This document shows, piece after piece, positions 1 to 6,238 of a DNA stretch of 7,261 nt. A model generated the notes under the pieces. The model saw nothing but the letters and a program-made list of their open reading frames with translations. It was not told where the DNA came from and searched no databases. A program made the translations under genes and the position numbers. The number at the start of each line of letters is the position of its first letter. The first letter of the stretch is position 1. The stretch lies in the NCBI GenBank assembly GCA_025934595.1, contig JAICXU010000144.1, positions 1 to 7,261 of the forward strand, given 5' to 3'. This DNA comes from Polyangiaceae bacterium (GTDB taxonomy: Bacteria > Myxococcota_A > Polyangia > Polyangiales > Polyangiaceae).

Positions 1-1172
1 CCGGCGTCGTCGCGCTGCTGGATGCGGCGAAAATTCCGGTCTTTCGTGAGGAGCGGAACGACTCGCATCCGTTCATTTTGGCGGGCGGTCCCCTCACCTT
101 TTCGAACCCGCTACCGCTCGCATGCATGGCCGACGCGATCGTCATCGGTGAGGCCGAATCGATCGTGGTCGATGCGCTCCGCGTGATCGAGAGCGAGCCC
201 ACGCGCGAAAAAAAGCTCGAAGCGCTCGCGAAGATTCCGCACGTGTTCGTTCCCGACATCCACGGGGCGGGTCTGCCTCTCGTCGCGAAGGTGGACGACG
301 CGGAGCTTCCTGCATTCAGCGCCATCACGACTCCGCATGCCGTGCTCTCGAACATGTTCTTGATCGAGACCGAGCGCGGATGCTCGCGCGCATGCAAATA
401 CTGCGTGATGAGGCGCTCGACGAACGGCGGCATGCGCGTCGTTCCGATGGACGTCATTCTCGATCGCGTGCCGAAAGACGCGAAGAAGGTCGGGCTCGTC
501 GGCGCCGCGGTGAGCGATCATCCGCGCATCGCGCAAATGGTGACGACGTTCGCCGAGCGCGGCATGGAGGTCGGCCTCTCCTCGCTCCGGCCCGATCGTT
601 TGAGCGACGAATTCGTCGGCGCGCTGAAAAAAGCAGGAACGCGCACGCTCACGACGGCGATGGACGGCCCCTCCGAACGGCTGCGCGAAATGCTCGAGCG
701 CAAAGCACGCATTCGTCACCTGCAAAAATGCGCGGAGATGGCGAAGAAGCACGGCATGCGAGGGCTCAAGCTCTATTTGATGATCGGGCTGCCGTCGGAG
801 ACCGACGCCGACATCGACGAATGCATTTCGTTCACGACGGAGCTCTCGAAGGTGATCCCGATCTCCCTCGGGATCGCGCCGTTTTGCGCGAAGCGAAACA
901 CGCCGCTCGACGGCGAGCCGTTCGCGGGAATCGACGTCGTGCACGATCGGCTCGATCGCCTGAAACGCGGGCTCAAAGGTCGCGCAGACGTGCGCTCGAC
1001 GAGCGCGAAGTGGGCGTGGGTCGAGTACGTGCTCGCGCAAGGCTCCGAAATCGAGGGACGCGCGCTCGTCGAAGCCGCGCGCGCCGGCGGAAAATTTGCG
1101 GATTACAAGCGCGCTTTCGAGGCGATTCCACGCGAAGCGCCGAAGCGCGCGCTGAAGATCGCCGCGTTTTAG
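1..1172 (+). CDS. B12-binding-type radical SAM protein (5' end outside window)
   Basis: The frame is open from base 3 to the TAG at 1170-1172, so the start lies upstream; an internal TTG at 78 is not the real start. The radical SAM cluster motif C-x3-C-x2-C is encoded at 381-404 (CSRACKYC), with cysteine codons at 381, 393 and 402; in this family these ligate a 4Fe-4S cluster that cleaves S-adenosylmethionine. Just inside the window is a GGP...NP.P...D...IGE stretch, typical of the segment joining an N-terminal cobalamin-binding domain to the radical SAM barrel in COG1032-type proteins. Later barrel segments (SSLRPDRL, then DGPSERLRE, then LKLYLMIGLPSETD) also fit that group. The C-terminal part after about residue 290 of the visible protein has no feature I can assign. 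The substrate is unknown; members are often methyltransferases or methylthiotransferases. The next gene follows after 14 bases. The family call is firm, the reaction is not. Confidence 0.9.
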   Translation, partial: GVVALLDAAKIPVFREERNDSHPFILAGGPLTFSNPLPLACMADAIVIGEAESIVVDALRVIESEPTREKKLEALAKIPHVFVPDIHGAGLPLVAKVDDAELPAFSAITTPHAVLSNMFLIETERGCSRACKYCVMRRSTNGGMRVVPMDVILDRVPKDAKKVGLVGAAVSDHPRIAQMVTTFAERGMEVGLSSLRPDRLSDEFVGALKKAGTRTLTTAMDGPSERLREMLERKARIRHLQKCAEMAKKHGMRGLKLYLMIGLPSETDADIDECISFTTELSKVIPISLGIAPFCAKRNTPLDGEPFAGIDVVHDRLDRLKRGLKGRADVRSTSAKWAWVEYVLAQGSEIEGRALVEAARAGGKFADYKRAFEAIPREAPKRALKIAAF

Positions 1173-1177
1173 ACTAT

Positions 1178-1182
1178 AAGGA
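1178..1182 (+). promoter_or_regulatory. Ribosome binding site of the tlpA-like gene
   Basis: AAGGA lies 4 bases upstream of the GTG at 1187, in the short gap after the radical SAM stop codon. It decides the start, because the same frame stays open far upstream inside the radical SAM gene and offers false earlier starts. The spacing is a little short for an optimal Shine-Dalgarno site. Confidence 0.7.
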
Positions 1183-1186
1183 CGTC

Positions 1187-1888
1187 GTGGCCAGCGAAGA
1201 TCGATCGACCGACTCCGTGAGTGGGCTCTCCTCGCTCGCGTACGTCGTGTTCGTGCTCGCAGCCGCCGTCGCCGTGTATGCGTTCGTCACGGTCGCGCGC
1301 GACGGCGAGCAACGCCGGCGTTGCGGCGCGATGTGCATCATGCATCCGAATTACGTGAACGACGATCGCACTGCGCCGGACTTCACGCTCGCCGACTCGA
1401 ATGGCGCGCCAGTTTCTCTGTCGTCGTATCGAGGCAAGGTCGTCGTCCTGAATTTTTGGACCAAGACGTGCGGCCCGTGCATGGAAGAGATGCCCGAGAT
1501 CGCGACGCTCACCAAAGTGCTGAAAGATCGCGACGACGTCGCCGTGCTCACCGTGTCTACCGACGACGGCCCCGCCGACGTGAAAGACACGCTGAAAAGC
1601 GTGCTGCGCGAGGATCCTCCGTTTCGGATTTTGTTCGATCCCGATCAAAAAGTCGTCGCCGGAAAATTCGGCACGCATCTTTATCCGGAGACGTGGATCA
1701 TCGACAAACGCGGCGTCATTCGCGCACGATTCGACGGCGCGCGCGAGTGGAGCAACTCCGCGGTCGTCGAGATGATCGACGAAATCCGTCATGGCGGTTA
1801 CTGCCCGCTCGAAGTCAAAGACAGCAAGCCGCAAGGCGACGCGGCGAAGACGTGCAAAGAGATCGGCGGCGACCTCCGCGGCTCATGA
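1187..1888 (+). CDS. Membrane-anchored TlpA-family thioredoxin-like protein
   Basis: A 233-residue protein from a GTG start preceded by AAGGA. Residues 14-37 form one hydrophobic segment after a short polar N-terminus, so it is probably an inner-membrane anchor or uncleaved signal placing the rest outside the cytoplasm. The thioredoxin-like domain runs from about 62 to 200: an APDFTL opening typical of the TlpA/AhpC-TSA group, FW at 90-91, the redox motif CGPC at 95-98, and a YPETWIIDKRG segment at 166-176 holding the presumed cis-proline (P167). Such proteins reduce or exchange disulfides in exported proteins, often for cytochrome c or copper-site assembly. Four further cysteines (46, 50, 206, 223) lie outside the fold core, which is unusual. 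The gene probably shares a transcript with the radical SAM gene 14 bases upstream; no partner or substrate can be read from the context. Upstream in-frame extension is an arginine-rich shadow and was excluded. Confidence 0.92.
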   Translation: MASEDRSTDSVSGLSSLAYVVFVLAAAVAVYAFVTVARDGEQRRRCGAMCIMHPNYVNDDRTAPDFTLADSNGAPVSLSSYRGKVVVLNFWTKTCGPCMEEMPEIATLTKVLKDRDDVAVLTVSTDDGPADVKDTLKSVLREDPPFRILFDPDQKVVAGKFGTHLYPETWIIDKRGVIRARFDGAREWSNSAVVEMIDEIRHGGYCPLEVKDSKPQGDAAKTCKEIGGDLRGS

Positions 1889-1892
1889 GCCG
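1879..1892. repeat. 14-bp perfect palindrome at the convergent gene junction
   Basis: CGGCTCATGAGCCG equals its own reverse complement and covers the TGA stop (1886-1888) of the tlpA-like gene. As RNA it can fold as a 5-bp GC-rich stem with a CAUG loop, plus one G-U pair on the coding transcript. It sits where a bidirectional terminator would be expected between converging genes, but no T-run follows on either strand, so a classical intrinsic terminator is not supported. Confidence 0.5.
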
Positions 1893-1920
1893 TACCCGCC
1901 TGCGCGCAAGGTCGCGCGAG
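1889..1920. other. Convergent intergenic gap with weak hairpin
   Basis: This 32-base gap separates the 3' ends of the tlpA-like gene (+) and the polysaccharide deacetylase gene (-). It holds the right part of the palindrome centred at 1885/1886 and a second weak inverted repeat, GCGCG at 1902-1906 with CGCGC at 1913-1917 and a 6-base loop. Neither is followed by a T-run. Transcripts from both sides probably end in or just beyond this gap. Confidence 0.4.
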
Positions 1921-2907
1921 CTACGATTCACCCGGCGAATGATTCTTCTGTGCGCGCTCTTTTCGCGCCGCTTCCACTTGCGCACGATCGGCGTAGGGCT
2001 GCGGCCGCGCCGCCGTCGCTTTCAGATATCCAGGTAAGTCGACGATGACGTAACCGACGCGATTCGGTCGCGCGGGATCGTAGGCGCGCGCTTTCAGCCA
2101 CGCGAGGAGCTTCGGCAAGGTTTCCACGGTCGACCATTTCACGTCGTGGAGCAGCACCACGCCGCCGCCGGCGCTCGCGATCTGACGCTCGAGGGAATCG
2201 GCCATTTTTTCCGGATCATCGTTCACCATGTCCGCGGCTTCGACGTTCCAGAGCACGACCTCGTCGTGACGTTTTTGCAAGACGTCCTCGGTGAACGGAT
2301 CGAGCTGGCCGTACGGCGGCCGAAAAAATTCCGGACGATGCCCCGTCGCGCGCTCGATCGACGCCGCGCCTTCTTCGATCTGCGCGAGCGCGTCCGTGTG
2401 ATTGGCGGTCGTGAGCAAGAGATGATCGTGCGTGTGATTTCCGATCATGTGACCCGCCGCGAGGATGTTTTGCGCGACGTTGCGCGTCGCGATGGCGCGA
2501 GCGTCGTTGCCGTCGAGGTAGCGGCCGATGAAGAAGAACGTCGCGTGCACGTCGTAGCGCGCGAGCGTCTTCAAGATGACCGGCGTCGTCTCGGGGATCG
2601 GTCCATCGTCGAAGGTCAGTGTGACGTAACGCTTCTTGTCGTTCGGATCGTACGCGGGGCCCTCCGCGAGGAGCCACGCGCGTCCGACATTCGCGGCGGG
2701 ATTCATGCGCGGAAACGGAGACGGATCGGGGAGCTTCGACGGGTCCACCGTCGGCGTCGGGGCGGATTCCGGCGGGGGCGATGTGATCGGCGCGGCGGCT
2801 TCGCGGATTTCGGCCTCCGCCGCATCAGGCCCGACGAGCCCGATCCACGTCCCGCAGGCGAGCGCCGCGATCGGCACCAGCTTCCGCACGAGTGGAGAGG
2901 ACGCCAT
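1921..2907 (-). CDS. Secreted polysaccharide deacetylase (NodB homology domain)
   Basis: A 328-residue protein if started at the ATG at 2907; in-frame ATG (2937) and TTG (2949) codons lie further upstream. I chose 2907 because it opens directly into a good signal peptide (residues 1 to about 32: VRK, then a hydrophobic core, then DAAEA). A proline-rich linker follows (about 39-70), then the NodB domain with all usual motifs: TFDDGP at 98-103, HTHDH at 158-162, RPPYG at 196-200, tryptophan 220 in LWNVEAAD, and LLHD at 252-255. In this carbohydrate esterase 4 family the second Asp of motif 1 and the two outer His of motif 2 hold the metal, which removes N- or O-acetyl groups from chitin-like sugars, peptidoglycan or exopolysaccharide. 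The usual DW of motif 4 reads DM here. The charged C-terminal tail (about 300-328) is unassigned. It is last in a - strand run, 75 bases after the hydrolase gene. The substrate is unknown. Confidence 0.93.
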   Translation of the reverse strand: MASSPLVRKLVPIAALACGTWIGLVGPDAAEAEIREAAAPITSPPPESAPTPTVDPSKLPDPSPFPRMNPAANVGRAWLLAEGPAYDPNDKKRYVTLTFDDGPIPETTPVILKTLARYDVHATFFFIGRYLDGNDARAIATRNVAQNILAAGHMIGNHTHDHLLLTTANHTDALAQIEEGAASIERATGHRPEFFRPPYGQLDPFTEDVLQKRHDEVVLWNVEAADMVNDDPEKMADSLERQIASAGGGVVLLHDVKWSTVETLPKLLAWLKARAYDPARPNRVGYVIVDLPGYLKATAARPQPYADRAQVEAARKERAQKNHSPGES

Positions 2908-2929
2908 GGAGCTTCGCGGATCGTAGAGA

Positions 2930-2945
2930 CCGCGCATGGGCGCGG
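2930..2945. repeat. GC-rich inverted repeat upstream of the deacetylase gene
   Basis: CCGCGC at 2930-2935 and GCGCGG at 2940-2945 are perfect reverse complements around a 4-base loop. On the - strand transcript the hairpin lies between the hydrolase stop and the chosen deacetylase start at 2907, and its loop region contains the alternative ATG at 2937. It is not followed by a T-run, so it is not a standard terminator. It could stabilise the message or influence start choice; it could also be chance in GC-rich DNA. Confidence 0.4.
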
Positions 2946-2982
2946 CCAAATTAAGGAGATGCGAGGTCCGCGACGACGCGAC

Positions 2983-4131
2983 TTACGGAATCACGCCGGG
3001 CTCGTCGACGTGATCGGCGAACGGCTGTTCGCGCACGCCGTCGCATGCCCACGGCGCCGCGAATGCGTCGCGCATCACGACCTCGGCGAGCTTGCCGCGC
3101 GGCGAGAATCCCCATTCCGCTTCTTGCGATACGTCGTCCGGATCGGCGTAGACGCGCCACACGAAGAAACCCGCGAAATCCGGCTCGTCGAGGACCGGTG
3201 CGAGGAGCGCCTCGTAGGCTTCGGCCTGCGCGACCTCGGAGATCTTCACGTTCGCCATGCCGTCCGGCCACTCCCACGGCTTCACCGCGCAGTTCTCGCG
3301 TGTCGTGTAACCGATTTCGGTGAAGAGCACGGGCTTGTGCCAAGCTTCCGCGAGGTCGTGGACTTTCGTGCGCACGCGCTCGCCTCCTTGGCGCAGCTCC
3401 GTGATGCTCGCGCCGTCGTGATCGGCGAGTGGAAAGAACGCGTTCACGCCGATGACGTCCAAATCGCCGAGAATGACCGTGCGATCGACGTCGTCCCAAT
3501 TTCCCGAATAGGTGAGGATGCCGTGATAAACGGCGCGAATTCGCTGCAGGATGGCGCTGAAGCTCGGCGCGCGTGACGTCGTCACCCAGGAGCGCAGCTC
3601 GACGCCCGACGAAAACATTTCCGCGTGCGTGTCTTCCGCGACCTTCGCCCACGTCGTGACGAACGTGCCGTAGCTCTTCGCCCACGCATCCCATCCTGCG
3701 TCGGTTCCCGGATCGATCTTCGCGCGCCACTCTCCGGATTCGACCCAGAGGTGCGGTACGAGCATCACCTTGAGACCGCGCGCGTGCGCCATCTCGATCG
3801 CGCGTCGAATATTTTTTCGATTCTCTTCGAACGGTGCCTCGAACGTGAGGTCGACCCCGCGCCCTTCTAGATTCGCGACGCGACCGAACGGCGTGATCGC
3901 TACCCACTCGGCGCCCATCGCCTTCGATTCGACGAGCGTGCGATCGTATGCCGGCGATCCGTAACCGACGCCGGGGTGATAGCCGTTTTCGATCGGCCCG
4001 ATCGTGATGCCACGAGCTCCTCGCATCCCGGCGTCGCGCCATCCCGTTGCCGATGCGAGCGGCACGTGCGGCACGGCCGTCATCGCGAGCGGAACGAGCA
4101 AAATTCGGCTGAAAATGGCTGCTAATTTCAT
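2983..4131 (-). CDS. Secreted TIM-barrel glycoside hydrolase, GH113-like
   Basis: A 382-residue protein from the ATG at 4131. An upstream TTG at 4191 is in frame but would overlap the previous gene and hide the signal peptide, so it was rejected. Residues 1-28 look like a signal peptide ending in PLASA, without a lipobox cysteine. The mature part resembles GH113 beta-mannanase-type barrels: YGSPAYDRTL followed by MGAEWVAITPF (about 57-82), ENRKNIRRAIEMAHARGLKVMLVPHLWV (about 103-130), GVELRSW with candidate acid/base E178, DVIGVNAFFPL (225-235), KPVLFTEIGYTT with candidate nucleophile E272, and GFFVWRVY near 321-328. A polymer such as mannan or another beta-glycan is a reasonable substrate class, but specificity cannot be read. 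The gene starts 14 bases after the TPR-PEGA gene and precedes the deacetylase gene. Its third codon is TTA, rare here. No strong Shine-Dalgarno site is visible, so coupling to the previous gene is likely. Confidence 0.82.
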   Translation of the reverse strand: MKLAAIFSRILLVPLAMTAVPHVPLASATGWRDAGMRGARGITIGPIENGYHPGVGYGSPAYDRTLVESKAMGAEWVAITPFGRVANLEGRGVDLTFEAPFEENRKNIRRAIEMAHARGLKVMLVPHLWVESGEWRAKIDPGTDAGWDAWAKSYGTFVTTWAKVAEDTHAEMFSSGVELRSWVTTSRAPSFSAILQRIRAVYHGILTYSGNWDDVDRTVILGDLDVIGVNAFFPLADHDGASITELRQGGERVRTKVHDLAEAWHKPVLFTEIGYTTRENCAVKPWEWPDGMANVKISEVAQAEAYEALLAPVLDEPDFAGFFVWRVYADPDDVSQEAEWGFSPRGKLAEVVMRDAFAAPWACDGVREQPFADHVDEPGVIP

Positions 4132-4143
4132 GTATCTTACATG
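4129..4143. promoter_or_regulatory. Dyad overlapping the hydrolase start codon
   Basis: CATGTA (4129-4134) and TACATG (4138-4143) are perfect inverted repeats around a 3-base spacer. On the - strand one arm contains the hydrolase ATG (4131-4129); the other contains an ATG immediately followed by TAA (4143-4138). The dyad fills the short AT-rich gap after the upstream stop codon (4148-4146). It could be a small start-masking hairpin or a protein-binding dyad; function is unproven. Confidence 0.4.
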
Positions 4144-4145
4144 TT

Positions 4146-5345
4146 TTAGAAGTCGAGCGCGAAGCCGAGCGCGCTTCCGATGCGCCACCAAAGGCCCCCT
4201 GCTTCGTCGCGCGTGCCGTGAAATGCGGCATGCGCTTGAAAGAGGAATGGCTCGAGAATCACGCGCGCGCGCAAGGGTCCGTTCGTGTTCAGAACGAATG
4301 AGGCCTCGGTGCCGAGGTGGAATGCCGGACGTTCACCGAACGAAGGATCACAGTCGGCGTTGAAGACCTCGCCACCGACCGGCGCTCCCTCGAAATCGGC
4401 CACGCCCACGCCGACGTCGCCGCCGATGCTGAAACGTGGATGCGGGTGCGCTTGTAAACCGCCGACGACGAATGCGGCGAGCTCCTCGTTCAAGAAGCTG
4501 CTCCCCATTGGACATTGCGGTGGAGATGCTCCGGCAGGAGCCGCAGCACCCGCGGGCCACCCGTCCGTCGTGACGTCAAAGCGAACGCCACCGCTGAAGG
4601 ACACGCTCTTTTGTCGCCCGTACACGTAGCGCGCCGCGACGTGGAGGACCGGACGCAGAGCATCCGAATATCCTCCGAGCTTCGGAACGAAGAAACCGAC
4701 GTCTTCACTCAGCACGAAATAGAAGGGCGTTTCGTACACGTTCGGATCGCGAAAAGGTGGCGACGTCACGACACTGCCTTCGGACCCGAGCTTCGCGTGC
4801 AAGATGAGCGCGCGTCCGAGCCTCGCGTCGACGTCCACGTCGTAGGCGCCAGCTTTTTCTTTCTCGACGTGCACGTGGTGCCTTCCGGGTGGAATGTCGA
4901 TCGATCCCGGCGTCGTGCCGCGCGCATTCGGGCTGTCGTCGATGGTGAACGTCGCGCCCGTCGGCTCGGAGTCGATCGCGAGCGTCGACGGCCGACCGCG
5001 GAGCTCCTCGAGCTCCTGAGTTGCATCGGCGCGATCGCCCGCGGTCAAATTCGGCTCTTCGAGATAGCGGCGAAACGCGTCTTCCGCGGCTTCCGGCTCG
5101 TCGAGCTTCATGTGGCACTTGGCGACGTTCCACAGCTCGATCGGGGGCGCGCCGAATCGATACGCTTCGGTGAAAAACAAGATCGCGTCTTTGAAGCGAC
5201 CGTCGCGAAACGCACGACCGCCTTGCGCGTCGAGCTCGTGCGCGCGTTTGAGATCGGGATGTCGGTCCCGCTCTTGCGCGGCCGCGCCGCCAGCGACGAG
5301 CACGATCGCCAGCGTCACGACGAAGGCGAGCCCGGCGCGATGCAT
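4146..5345 (-). CDS. Secreted TPR and PEGA-domain protein with probable outer-membrane beta-barrel
   Basis: A 399-residue protein from an ATG at 5345. Residues 1-23 are a signal peptide ending AGGAAA before QE. Residues about 35-115 are helical and TPR-like (GGRAFRDGRFKDAILFFTEAYRF, then ELWNVAKCHMKLDEPEAAEDAFRRYLE), a protein-protein interaction fold. Residues about 119-187 fit a PEGA domain: short beta strands with EPTGATFTIDD, TTPGSIDIPPGRHHVHV. From about 203 onward, alternating hydrophobic and polar strands (FYFVLSEDVGFFVPKL, LHVAARYVYG, FSIGGDVGVGVADF, RARVILEPFLF) end in a terminal phenylalanine (GFALDF), the usual signal of outer-membrane barrels. Three cysteines (77, 278, 332) occur. 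TPR-PEGA proteins are common in myxobacteria; their roles are mostly unknown. The gene starts 11 bases after prmC and is followed after 14 bases by the hydrolase gene. Envelope location is well supported; the barrel is inferred, and the job is unknown. Confidence 0.82.
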   Translation of the reverse strand: MHRAGLAFVVTLAIVLVAGGAAAQERDRHPDLKRAHELDAQGGRAFRDGRFKDAILFFTEAYRFGAPPIELWNVAKCHMKLDEPEAAEDAFRRYLEEPNLTAGDRADATQELEELRGRPSTLAIDSEPTGATFTIDDSPNARGTTPGSIDIPPGRHHVHVEKEKAGAYDVDVDARLGRALILHAKLGSEGSVVTSPPFRDPNVYETPFYFVLSEDVGFFVPKLGGYSDALRPVLHVAARYVYGRQKSVSFSGGVRFDVTTDGWPAGAAAPAGASPPQCPMGSSFLNEELAAFVVGGLQAHPHPRFSIGGDVGVGVADFEGAPVGGEVFNADCDPSFGERPAFHLGTEASFVLNTNGPLRARVILEPFLFQAHAAFHGTRDEAGGLWWRIGSALGFALDF

Positions 5346-5356
5346 CGTTCGTGATT

Positions 5357-6238
5357 CTATCCGGGCCAGCGACCCGAGATCACGCGTTCGATTTTTCCGT
5401 AGTCGCGCTTCGTCTCGATGTCGGCGAACCCGCGGCTCGCAAAAATGGCGCGGGCGCGCTCCGCCTCGTCATAACCGATTTCGATCGCGAGAATTCCGTT
5501 CGCCTCGAGATGCAGCGGGGCTTCGTCGACGATACGCCGCGCGATCGAAAGACCGTCGTCGCCGCCGTCGAGCGCGAGGCTCGGCTCGAAGTCGCGAATG
5601 TCGGCGTCGAGCTTCGAGATCTCCGCGCTCGGAATGTAGGGAGGGTTCGCGGTGATCACGTCGAAGCGAAGCCTTGGATCGACGGCCGCGAACAAATCGC
5701 CGACGAAACAAGCCACATTGTAGGTTCCGAGACGAAGCGCGTTGTCGCGCGCCACGTCGATCGCGGCGGGGCTCAAATCCGTAGCGACGACGAACGAGGT
5801 CGGCCGCTCGCGTGCGAGCGTGACGCCCACGCAGCCGGAGCCCGTGCAGAGATCGAGCGCGCGCATGCTCATCGAGACGTGACGCGTGCGATCCAGCGCA
5901 ACCTCGACGAGCGTCTCCGTGTCGGGGCGTGGAACGAGCACGCGCTTGTCGACGCGGAACGTGCGTCCGAAAAATTCGCGAGGCCCGCGCACGTACGCGA
6001 CCGGCTCGCGCATGCGCCTGCGCTTCACCGCGTCGCGGAATTTGGCGAGCTCCTCGGACGCAAGCTCGCGCTTCGCTTCCATGATGAGCTCGATGCGCGA
6101 GCGCCCCGTCGCCCAACCGAGCAGGACCTCGGCGTCGAGCCGTGGCGAGTCGATCCCTTTCGCTTTGAAATCGTCGGTCGCCCATTTGAGGAGCGACTCG
6201 ATCGTCCAGGGGTCGCGCTCTTGCGAGGACACGTTCAC
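5357..6238 (-). CDS. prmC: Peptide chain release factor N5-glutamine methyltransferase
   Basis: A 293-residue protein, normal for PrmC/HemK, which methylates the glutamine of the GGQ motif in release factors RF1 and RF2 using S-adenosylmethionine in the cytoplasm. The N-terminal helical domain (about 10-75) includes SPRLDAEVLL. The family hallmark REPVAYVRG...FFG...VLVPRPDTE spans 77-108. The SAM-binding glycine loop is LDLCTGSGCVG at 128-138, with the acidic residue of strand 2 in ATDLS (152-156). The catalytic NPPY is at 198-201. The start is the GTG at 6238, whose GTGA overlaps the TGA stop of the phosphohexomutase gene, a sign of translational coupling; AAGG lies 10 bases upstream. A second GTG two codons later (6232) is possible. 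The frame stays open further upstream but only as an arginine-rich shadow. prmC usually sits next to prfA; here it is joined to a sugar-phosphate mutase and followed by envelope genes. Confidence 0.97.
   Translation of the reverse strand: MNVSSQERDPWTIESLLKWATDDFKAKGIDSPRLDAEVLLGWATGRSRIELIMEAKRELASEELAKFRDAVKRRRMREPVAYVRGPREFFGRTFRVDKRVLVPRPDTETLVEVALDRTRHVSMSMRALDLCTGSGCVGVTLARERPTSFVVATDLSPAAIDVARDNALRLGTYNVACFVGDLFAAVDPRLRFDVITANPPYIPSAEISKLDADIRDFEPSLALDGGDDGLSIARRIVDEAPLHLEANGILAIEIGYDEAERARAIFASRGFADIETKRDYGKIERVISGRWPG

Noticed and set aside
111..1040. 309-residue open frame on the - strand
   Set aside because: It lies opposite the radical SAM gene, whose cysteine motif and barrel segments are clear; composition is Arg/His-rich shadow.
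380..1186. Long upstream in-frame extension of the tlpA-like gene through the radical SAM gene
   Set aside because: The extension is an arginine-rich out-of-frame reading of the radical SAM gene. A ribosome binding site and GTG at 1187 give a start with a sensible membrane segment, so a fusion is not supported.
2953..2961. AAGGAG directly followed by ATG on the + strand, resembling a ribosome binding site and start
   Set aside because: There is no spacer between the SD-like sequence and the ATG, and the frame it opens is antisense to the hydrolase gene.
2146..3576. 476-residue open frame on the + strand across the deacetylase and hydrolase genes
   Set aside because: It is antisense to two genes with complete family motifs, is rich in Arg/His/Val in the pattern expected from reversed GC-rich codons, and shows no domain.
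4264..4272. Alternating CG run that might suggest a Z-DNA or repeat tract
   Set aside because: It is short, lies inside the TPR-PEGA gene where it encodes an Arg-Ala-Arg stretch, and such runs are expected at this GC content.
4515..5354. 279-residue open frame on the + strand
   Set aside because: It is antisense to the TPR-PEGA gene, which has a signal peptide and recognisable domains; the + frame is charged low-complexity shadow.
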